64,000 nt of DNA from positions 333,828,419-333,892,418 of the forward strand of contig CM077643.1 of the NCBI GenBank assembly GCA_039707465.1, in the 5' to 3' direction. Position 1 is the first letter of the stretch, and each line of letters opens with the position of its first letter. A model generated the notes under the pieces. It was not told the origin of the DNA and did no database searches. It worked only from the letters and a program-made list of their open reading frames with translations. This document shows, one piece after another, positions 56,750 to 64,000 of the stretch. Source of the DNA: Rhabdophis nuchalis. Taxonomy: Eukaryota; Chordata; Lepidosauria; Squamata; Natricidae. A program made the translations under genes and the position numbers.

Positions 56750-59700
56750 CTGTTAAGTGAAGAGGATATTAATGTAAAAATTAAATGAACATGAAATTAA
56801 GAAAAATAGATTAAAGGTTTTAAAAAGATGTTTTAGAGCAGTATACCTCTTTTGTAAACTTCTTGGTGAATGTTTCTGGAAGTTTGCCTTCTTTAATTTT
56901 GGGCCATTCCTGAAAAATCAGAGTATATTTAAATTAAAGTATACAACTCTAAAGGATTTGTATGCTGAATTTCAGAAATCTAGCCAGATCCCCCAAAAGT
57001 AGCTTACCAATCTAGCAACAGAAAAAATTCACATTAAAACAATATCTAACAATATTTGCTTTGATAAGATGCTTTGTAGAACAGGAGTCCCCAACCACTG
57101 GTCCATGGACCAGTACCAGTCTACAGCATGCCAGAAACCAGACTGCACAAACAACCAAAGCCCTATCTGTGGGATGCAGTTAGCAAACAACCACACGTAC
57201 GCCTCCCCCCCCCCCCCCAGTTCATAGAAAAACCTCTCCACAGAACTGGTTCCTGGTGCCCAAAAGGTTGGGGCCCCACTGTTCTAGAAGCTACAATATA
57301 TCAAGAATACTGATAAGAAATACACATAAGGAAATATTTCCACACATGCTTTTTTGTTGTCTGCACAAAGTGGTATTTTTTTAAAATCATATTTGTACAT
57401 ATTTGTACATATTTGTTAAAACAAATATCAGAGAATTGGGCTTTGCCCATAAATCAGTGAAAATAAAAGTAAAATATATGCATGCAGGAAGACTATTTGA
57501 TTTCGTAGCATAGGGATAAACACTTATCCTTGCATTCATAATATGTATTACTGCATTCAACACAGTAATATGTGTAATATAAATATATATGAAATAGGCC
57601 TAGTTCCAATCCACAGACCTATAGACATTTTCTAGGCCTGTAAAAGGTTACAAAGTCTTCATCAATATGTACATTAACAGTCACCCATGGAACAAATAGG
57701 TGATGTCAGATATGTACAACTTTTGCCTAGTTTTGTAACAATGTTTATAACGCAAAAGCCTACTACTTCAGAACTCTATATAATATGTACTTAGTAGCCA
57801 ATAATAGTAGTAGGCAACCTCTATGACCTTTAATCAGCAGATGAAAGAAAAGTTAAGAACTAGATCACTCTTCTTTCAAAAATAATCTTCTTCCCCATAT
57901 ATCTGCTGAGTCTTACATCAAGGCATTCCATTAGTGAATATAATGAATGGATAGCTTTTCTCCTTTTGCTCAGCTTGTTAATGTATACATTTCTTGAGTT
58001 AACTATTTTAATTTTTTTTTCTAACATTACATTAAATAAGTCAATCTGAAAGCATCTTGAACACCTTTAGTGAGAAATACATTCAGGCAGATGTAAGAGA
58101 AAATGGATTATTTACCTTACTTTTCTCAGTGTAAGTTGAAAATGGGGAAAGCATTTCATACAAAATTAATCCTAATGGAAAGAGATCTACTTCCTTGCCA
58201 TAATTGCTTCCTTCCTAATGGACAGCACAACACAAGCATGTTAGGTACTTCAATTGTAAAAACAAAATACAGAGTGAATCAGTGAATTTTGTTTCAAAGA
58301 TATGTGCAACCTTCATTCACCTTCTTAAGAGTCTCTAGAGGCAAAAGAGTTGTATACAATCTTACGCTTTTTAAGGAAAAATGTATGAGAATAACGCCAG
58401 AAAAAGTTAATTTTCAGCATAGGGCCATTTATTTGGAAAAGTTCCAGGTGATTTTTCTCTTAGATGAAATGGAACAACTTAGTGCTTTGGAGGAGAGATG
58501 TAGATGGTTCTTGTAGTTTTTAATATTTTATCTTTGAAAAAAATATATCAAAAGAATAATTCAGGCACTTGTCAATTGGCATATATTTTTGATGGTTGCA
58601 CTGTCCTGGGATCATGTGATCACCATCAGTAACTTTCTGAGTCAACTACTGACAAGCACCAGTCAATGGTGCTTGTCTCCACTCTCAATGGAGAAAGCCA
58701 CATTTGCTTAATAACTACATGATTCAATTAAATGCAGTGCTTTATTTAACAACCATGGCAAAAATGTCATAAAATAGGACAAAATTAATTTAATAACCAC
58801 TTGTTAGGAACAAATTTTGGGCTTAGTTGTCATAGATCAAGGACTTCTTAATTACTTATTTCCAATAAGCAAATGCCTTTCAAAAGGATTTTCAGTGCAC
58901 ACAGTGCCTACACATAGAAAAATTATTAACAATAATTACCTGCTCAGGTGCCATGTAAATCCTAGTTCCCTTGTTCACTGTCCGTTGTACTGAAATATCA
59001 TTTACACCTGATGTTACCAATCCAAAATCACCTATTTTTATGTGATTTTCACCATCAAAAAATATATTTAGAGGCTGCAAAAATAAAACAGTGAGAAAAC
59101 ACTTTATATTGAGGCATATAAGGGACAAATATTTTTTTCTAGGACAGCAAAGGTCAATTCACGTACTTACTCTAGATTACAAATAGATTTTTGGGAATAA
59201 ATGAATTTGCAAATATGGAACCTGCAAATAATCAGGATTGCCTGTACCTGATGGGAAAGGAAAAAGCTGACAAAATCAGAAGCAAAGAGCAAGTGACCAA
59301 ATTTATTTTGCTAAGAACATACATCTAAAAAAACCCTATTTTGAGAAATGGAAGCTCTCCTAAAACAGAAGAGAAAGAAAGAGGCACAGGATTTGAGCCT
59401 TGGAAGTGCTACATATAAGGACTAATTTTTATAGCAACGGTGTCCAATCTTGGTAACTTTAAGACCTGTGGACTTCAACTCCCACAATTCAAAACTTAAG
59501 GTTACCAAGGTTAGTTACCCCTGCTCTACACCTTTCAGTATCTTATTTGTTTGTTTAATTTCCATGCTACCCATCTTGCTGTGGAGACTCTAGGGAACTT
59601 ATTCATTCAATAAAAAACACCAAATAAAATAAATAAATTAATTTATAAATTTAGCTGGTTGCCTTCCTCATTAAGTATTCTCCTAATCTCTTGCTTATAT

Positions 59701-60863
59701 GAACTCTGAAGCTCTGGCTCTGAGCCTTCTAGTTCAAGTATCAGTCTGGGTATAAAGCTTGACCCTGATATATAACATGCAAAACTAAAAGGGATGAAGG
59801 AAAGGATCATGGCTCCCTCACTTTTTTCAACATGCGTTTATTTGTAAAAGTGAAATATATATAACTAGGTATAAACTCTGAGCTGACAAATAAATGAGTT
59901 TCCTATTTTTCATTCAGAAGCTCAAGGCAGCATATATAGCATTTTTCCTATTTTCTACTTCAACTACTTCAACGGTAGTTGTGGGGACAAAATAGGAAAA
60001 ATGCTATACCCTTGAAGTAGATTGGGGTGAGAAAGAGTGCCTGGCCCAAGGCAATTTTTGTGAGGTAGCGTAGATCCTCCCTAGGTCACACTGCAACTTT
60101 AAAATAATTACATTATACCGGCTGTCACTAAAATCTAAAAACTAAATCAAGGGCTTGATTTCTAAATTTTGCATCTTCTACATAGGTATAGCTTAGTTCC
60201 TCTATGCAATGAAGCAAATGATCTAGAACAGGGTACCCAAACTTGGCAACTTTAAGACTTATGGACTTCAACTTCTAGAATTCTCCAGCCAGCAGAGCAG
60301 AACTGGCTGGAGAATTCTGGAAGTTGAAGTCCATAAGTCTTAAAGTTGCCAAGTTTGAAGACGTCTGATCTAGAATATTGAGTCCTGAGGTTTCTGCTGT
60401 TACCTAGGCCTGAATGTAGGGCTGAATTTCAGGAAGAATACTGTACTTTATGGCTAGGTCTGATATTTTACACAAAGGAAACAAGTCACATTTCATTCTG
60501 AGTGATGAGTGTTTCACAGAAAACGAGCTTATATAATTCAGTCAGAATTCTTAATATTGTATACCTAGTTGTATTTCTGTACTACACACTATAATATTTT
60601 ACAAAAGGGTTTTCAAAAACTTCCCATAAGAATATTGTTCAGATGGCAAGATCTGATATTTTGAATTGTTGACCATACACACCTTGATATCTCTATGAAT
60701 TAAATTCTTAGAATGAATATAATCCACTCCTTGCACTATTTGCTGAAATAAAGTTATAGAATCATCTTCACAAGAATCTCCCATTTTTTGACATAACCAA
60801 TCTGATAGATTTCCTTGTTCACATAATTCCATACTAATGAAGAGGCAGTCATATTGTGTTGGG
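56642..60863 (-). CDS. EIF2AK2: EIF2AK2 (PKR), C-terminal kinase exons only
   Basis: EIF2AK2 is the interferon-induced dsRNA-activated kinase that phosphorylates eIF2alpha on Ser51 and stops translation. The five final coding exons are present: 60683-60863, 58940-59074, 58116-58214, 56847-56909 and 56642-56749. Visible kinase motifs are the hinge region (DCLFISMELCEQGNLSDWL), catalytic loop HRDIK, Mg-binding DFG (IGDFGLVTS), activation segment with both threonines matching human Thr446 and Thr451 (QRT and KGT), APE (MAPEQ), and the alpha-F/alpha-G region (VDLFPLGLILYEMLSPFSTY). The protein ends ...LHGLHTY. The dsRNA-binding domains and N-lobe lie past 64 kb. Placement next to GPATCH11 supports EIF2AK2 over other eIF2 kinases. 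All exons are open, so the gene looks intact here. Confidence 0.92.
56847..56909 (-). CDS. EIF2AK2: EIF2AK2 exon, kinase helix alpha-G/H region
   Basis: A 63-base exon encoding EWPKIKEGKLPETFTKKFTK plus E, phase 0 at both ends. Acceptor ...tttttcag, donor GAG|GTATAC. Confidence 0.9.
57082..57281. mobile_element. hAT-like MITE with near-perfect 8-bp duplication
   Basis: Ends CAGGAGTCCCCAACC and GGTTGGGGCCCCACTG. Flanks TTGTAGAA (57074-57081) and TTCTAGAA (57282-57289) differ by one base. Contains a C-run at 57207-57220. In an EIF2AK2 intron. Confidence 0.88.
58116..58214 (-). CDS. EIF2AK2: EIF2AK2 exon, kinase alpha-F and start of alpha-G
   Basis: A 99-base exon encoding EGSNYGKEVDLFPLGLILYE and MLSPFSTYTEKSK. 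The STYTEKSK stretch sits where PKR contacts eIF2alpha. Donor AAG|GTAAAT. Confidence 0.92.
58562..58850. mobile_element. TA-flanked MITE, family A copy 5
   Basis: Decayed copy; interior has gatcatgtgatcacc and ttaataactacatgattcaa, and the end has atcaaggacttctta. In an EIF2AK2 intron. Confidence 0.6.
58940..59074 (-). CDS. EIF2AK2: EIF2AK2 exon, DFG and activation loop
   Basis: A 135-base exon from PLNIFFDGENHIKIGDFGLV to the MAPEQ motif. Both activation-loop threonines are kept. Acceptor ...tttttgcag, donor CAG|GTAATT. Confidence 0.95.
59432..59525. mobile_element. Palindromic hAT MITE, decayed copy
   Basis: Contains ctttaagacctgtggacttc and aactcccacaattc, as in 35867-36002, with the right arm shortened. 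No duplication found. Confidence 0.65.
59935..60008. repeat. 20-bp perfect inverted repeat
   Basis: Left arm 59935-59954 (tatagcatttttcctatttt) and right arm 59989-60008 are exact complements around a 34-base loop. Confidence 0.85.
60229..60367. mobile_element. Palindromic hAT MITE with perfect 8-bp duplication
   Basis: 139 bases, long palindrome (aacttggcaactttaagact and complement). Flanked by ATCTAGAA on both sides (60221-60228, 60368-60375). In the EIF2AK2 intron. Confidence 0.95.
60683..60863 (-). CDS. EIF2AK2: EIF2AK2 exon, hinge to catalytic loop
   Basis: Encodes PTQYDCLFISMELCEQGNLS... to ...GVDYIHSKNLIHRDIK. Acceptor ...tcttaacag, donor AAG|GTGTGT. Confidence 0.95.
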
Positions 60864-61296
60864 CTGTTAAGAATTTAAGACAAAAAAGACAATATTAAAA
60901 CTAACTACCTCCCAATTGCTTTACTGACATCAGTTGTAGATCCAACTGTTTGTACAGATCTAACCATTTTGTTTATTTATGGGGTTCAAATACAGCTGAG
61001 AACTCCATGATATAACTAATCATGTTTCAAGTAAAGCTCTGAGCTATCAGGAAAAACCCATTTGTATATTAATGTCAAAGGATGACAGAAAGCCCAATTT
61101 AATTTAGATTAAAAATTTAGTGACTCACATACAGAAAATATACAATAACATTATTTGCTCTTAAAGGCTAAATAAACTCAGGCACTCTTGATAGGAATTT
61201 CTGTTAGGATATTTATCCTTATGTTGGGTTGACAATATATATAAGCTGGTATTCTTAAAGAGTATATGTAGCTTTAAGAACTATGTTGAATTCCGA

Positions 61297-61983
61297 TTGG
61301 CTGTGCTTCTCAGCTCTACCATAAAAGGAAGCTCAGAAACACAGTTCGTTCCCTTTTCAATTCTTTTTGATTCCTGTGCTTACCGAACACAGGCAAGAGC
61401 CCATTTACGGACTTACATGGTGGCGCTGAGAGTGGCCAAACGTCATCATTGTGCCACCCTCATAGCATCCGCAGATAACCGCCCTGCCGCCCTGTTTAGG
61501 GTAACCCGTTCCCTCCTTCAACAGAGGGTGCGGGAAGCCCCACTACAGGGTAGAGCAGAGGAATTTGTGATTTATCTGCAGGAGAAAATCGCTCAGATCC
61601 AGGACGAGTTAGTCTCCATTGATGGCCCAGTGGAATGCCACGAGACAGATCTTGGTTGGGAGGAGTTTGACTCTGTTACTTCCGATGATATGGACAGGTT
61701 ACGTGGGCGACTGCGAGCCACCACATGTTTATTGGACCCGTGTCCTTCCTGGCTTGTACTGGCATCCTGGGAGGTGACACGAGGCTGGCTCCAAGAGGTT
61801 GTCAACGCTTCTTTAAGTGAGGGTTTCTTGCCTGCCTCCCTTAAAGAGGCCATGGTGAGGCCCCTCCTGAAGAAGCCCTCTTTGGACCCAGCTTTATCGT
61901 CCCGTCTCCAACCTTCCCTTTCTGGCGAAGGTTGTAGAGAGTGTGGTGGCACAACAGTTTCCCCGTCACCTGGAGGAAGTTGA
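61297..61983 (+). pseudogene. L2 ORF2 fragment, linker before RT
   Basis: Encodes VAKRHHCATLIASADNRPAA, ...LLQQRVREAPLQGRAEEF and VRPLLKKPSLDPAL before losing frame. The first ~30 codons of this open frame are LTR sequence, not LINE. Confidence 0.8.
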
Positions 61984-63415
61984 CTATCTAGACCCGCGCC
62001 AGTCCGGCTTTCGGCCCAGGCATAGCACCGAGACGGCATTGGTCGCGTTGGTTGATGATCTCTGGAGGGCTAGGGATGGGGGTTGCTCCTCCATCCTGGT
62101 CCTATTAGACCTCTCAGCGGCTTTCGATACCATCGACCATGGTATCCTATTGCGTCGGCTGGGGGGGTTGGGGGTGGGAGGCACCGTTTTACGGTGGTTC
62201 TCCTCCTACCTCTCCGGCCGATCGCAATTTGTGTTGACAGGAGAGCAGAGGTCGACCTCGAGACCCCTCACATGTGGGGTGCCTCAGGGGTCGGTCCTCT
62301 CGCCTCTCCTGTTCAACACATATATGAAGCCGCTGGGTGAGATCATCCGTGGTTTTGGGGTAGAGTATCATTTCTACGCTGATGATACTCAGCTGTATAT
62401 ATCTACCCCAAACCACCCCAACGATGCCGTAGCGGTGATGTGCCAGTGCCTGGAAGCCGTGCGGATCTGGATGGGAAGCAACAGACTTAGGCTCAACCCG
62501 GCCAAGACCGAGTGGCTGTGGTTTCCGGCTGCCCGATTCAACCAGTTGACTCCATCACTGGCCATAGGGGGCGGACATCTTGCCCCTGTGGATGGGGCGC
62601 GCAACTTGGGTGTCCTCCTGGATACCCGGCTGTCCATGGAAGATCAAGTGACAGCTGTGGCCAGGAGGGCGTTTTACCAAGTTCGCCAGTTGCGCCCCCT
62701 ATTGGATCGGGATGCCCTTTGCACAGTCACTCATGCTCTCGTGACATCCCGACTGGACTATTGTAACTCTCTCTACATGGGGCTCCCCTTGAGGTGCACC
62801 CGAAGACTTCAGCTGGTCCAGAATGCAGCCGCGCGAGCAATAATGGGGACCGCAAGGTACGCCCATATAACACCGCTCTTGCGCGAGCTGCACTGGCTGC
62901 CTGTCGTCTTTCGGGTGCGCTTCAAGGTGTTGGTTGTCATCTTCAAAACGCTCCATGGCTCGGGACCTAGCTATCTGCGGGATCGGATCCTGCCCCATAC
63001 ATCCTCACGGCCGATCCGCTCCCACAGAGAGGGACTTCTCCGGGTGCTGTCCACTAGACTGTGTCAGCGGGCGACGCCCAGGAGAAGGGCCTTCTCTGTG
63101 GCGGGCCCAGCCCTCTGGAACGACCTCCCCCCCGACATTAGAACAACTACGGACCTCCGCTCCTTCCGTCAAAAACTGAAAACACACTTTTTCTGCTTGG
63201 CCGGCCTTGGTTAGTCTCTACCTCTGGGGTGTTTAGGGAATTTAGTTTTAATGGGGTTTTTTAGCGCAGGGACGATCAATTTAATCTGCTTTTATCTATT
63301 GTATTTATTGTTTGTATATATTTTATATGTTTTAATTTTCCTGTGCACCGCTCCGAGTCCCCTTGGGGAGAGGACGCGGTATACAAAATTAAATATTATT
63401 ATTATTATTATTACT
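61390..63415 (+). mobile_element. L2-clade LINE, 5'-truncated, inside the LTR
   Basis: Starts inside ORF2 between endonuclease and reverse transcriptase and keeps everything to the 3' end. It closes in (ATT)n at about 63390-63411. One frameshift near 61895-61912 separates the two readable parts. The right-hand LTR piece resumes at about 63412. Confidence 0.9.
61943..63214 (+). pseudogene. L2 ORF2 fragment, reverse transcriptase to C-terminus
   Basis: 423 codons without a stop: DPRQSGFRPRHSTETALVAL, LLDLSAAFDTIDHG, GVPQGSVLSPLLFN, YADDTQLYIS, QLVQNAAARAIMG, LHWLPVVFRVRFK. The RT catalytic aspartates are kept, but the endonuclease is absent. Confidence 0.9.
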
Positions 63416-63757
63416 GTTTGCCGCTGAGGAGCTGAAGCTGAAGACTGAAGAAAGAAGAAGTATTTGTTCTGCATCACTGTAAGATAACTCTGTGTTTTGG
63501 TGAAGGACTGTTATTGTTTGAGAAGTTAATATCACTGGTCGGAAGAAGTATTTTAGTTGCTACAAAGTAAAGACTATTTATTTTCTTACTATCAGTGTTT
63601 TAGAGTTTGTGTGTGGTTAAAGCAACGTATCTTTTTACTGTCCGGTGTATTACACTATTCCGCATTTATTTTCAAATGGGGGTGTTTGATACCCCTAACA
63701 CTGGTTACGGGACCAGAGTTCTAACACTGGTTCTGAACCCAGAGTGTTAACAATTTC

Positions 63758-64000
63758 CCTTCCTCTTCTGTAGCCTGCACCTCCAAGGCCAAACTGGCTC
63801 CTATTCTTGCAGCCTTCCATAACTTTGGCAAGAATGGTCCTAGGAGATATAATAATTTGATGCCAGAATATGAGGATTTAGTCAATAAGTGGTTATTATT
63901 TGATTGTATTAATGCTCTAAAGTATTATTACTCTATTGTTATAAGAATAACCATCACTTATCGGCTTGTTGGGTTTAACTGCTTTAACATAAACCCTGAT
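63758..64000. other. EIF2AK2: EIF2AK2 intron, right edge
   Basis: No exon of EIF2AK2 recognised here. A minus-strand frame at about 63760-63840 has no family match that I know. Confidence 0.5.

Larger units (their letters stand above)
61202..63752 (+). mobile_element. Solo LTR split by an L2 insertion
   Basis: Starts TGTTAGGATATTT and ends AGAGTGTTAACA. The 5-base ATTTC occurs just before (61197-61201) and just after (63753-63757), a target duplication. The left part has a CCAAT-type gattggctg (about 61295) and a TATA-type ccataaaagg (about 61320), so the LTR reads rightward. Without the L2 it would be about 530 bases. No gag, pol or env sequence is present. It could be from a retrovirus-like or Ty3-type element. 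In an EIF2AK2 intron, antisense to the gene. Confidence 0.8.

Noticed and set aside
58289..58516. Plus-strand frame of 75 codons in an EIF2AK2 intron
   Set aside because: No domain, no splice context, and length is within chance.
56642..60863. Whether the kinase is another eIF2 kinase (HRI, PERK, GCN2)
   Set aside because: Neighbouring GPATCH11, the short C-terminus after subdomain XI and the KGT-type activation loop favour EIF2AK2.
61202..63752. A complete endogenous retrovirus
   Set aside because: Only one LTR is present; the long inner frames are L2, not gag, pol or env.

Overview
The window is vertebrate nuclear DNA, almost certainly from a squamate reptile and most likely a snake. The evidence is large introns with GT-AG junctions, tRNA-headed SINEs of the Sauria type, CR1 and L2-clade LINEs, many short hAT-like and TA-flanked inverted-repeat transposons, and a (GATA)n tract. 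The species call is inferred from repeat content only. There are no prokaryotic features.

Three host genes lie in the order HEATR5B (minus strand), GPATCH11 (plus), EIF2AK2 (minus), which matches human 2p22 as I recall it. HEATR5B occupies about 1.5-41.9 kb. I could place 27 consecutive coding exons whose splice phases all agree; they encode the start methionine through about residue 1508 of a protein of about 2070 residues, and the rest lies off the left edge. GPATCH11 starts head-to-head with HEATR5B from a CpG-rich shared promoter (about 41.3-42.0 kb) that contains two palindromic NRF1-type sites. It is complete: eight coding exons, 257 residues. EIF2AK2 (PKR) converges on it from the right. 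The last five coding exons, covering the kinase catalytic loop to the stop codon, are present (56.6-60.9 kb); the dsRNA-binding domains and kinase N-lobe lie beyond 64 kb.

The introns and the 3'-to-3' intergenic gap are filled with mobile elements. The clearest are: a nearly full-length, young-looking L2-clade LINE in HEATR5B intron 7 (about 28.93-33.61 kb), with one frameshift in the reverse transcriptase and an NRF1-like palindrome at its 5' end; a Helitron (46.46-48.03 kb) split by an L2 fragment, in the GPATCH11 intron; an inverted L2 pair bracketing the acidic exon of GPATCH11; a 1.9-kb non-autonomous hAT element (52.5-54.4 kb) with a perfect 8-bp target duplication and GC-rich cargo that includes a possible captured HMGN-like first exon; and a solo LTR (61.2-63.75 kb) with a 5-bp target duplication, split by a 5'-truncated L2. 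Several small hAT MITEs keep 8-bp duplications, four of which resemble nTCTAGAn.

I found no unknown gene system. The novelty lies in transposon structure: nesting, cargo and promoter motifs. Exon and element edges were read by eye.
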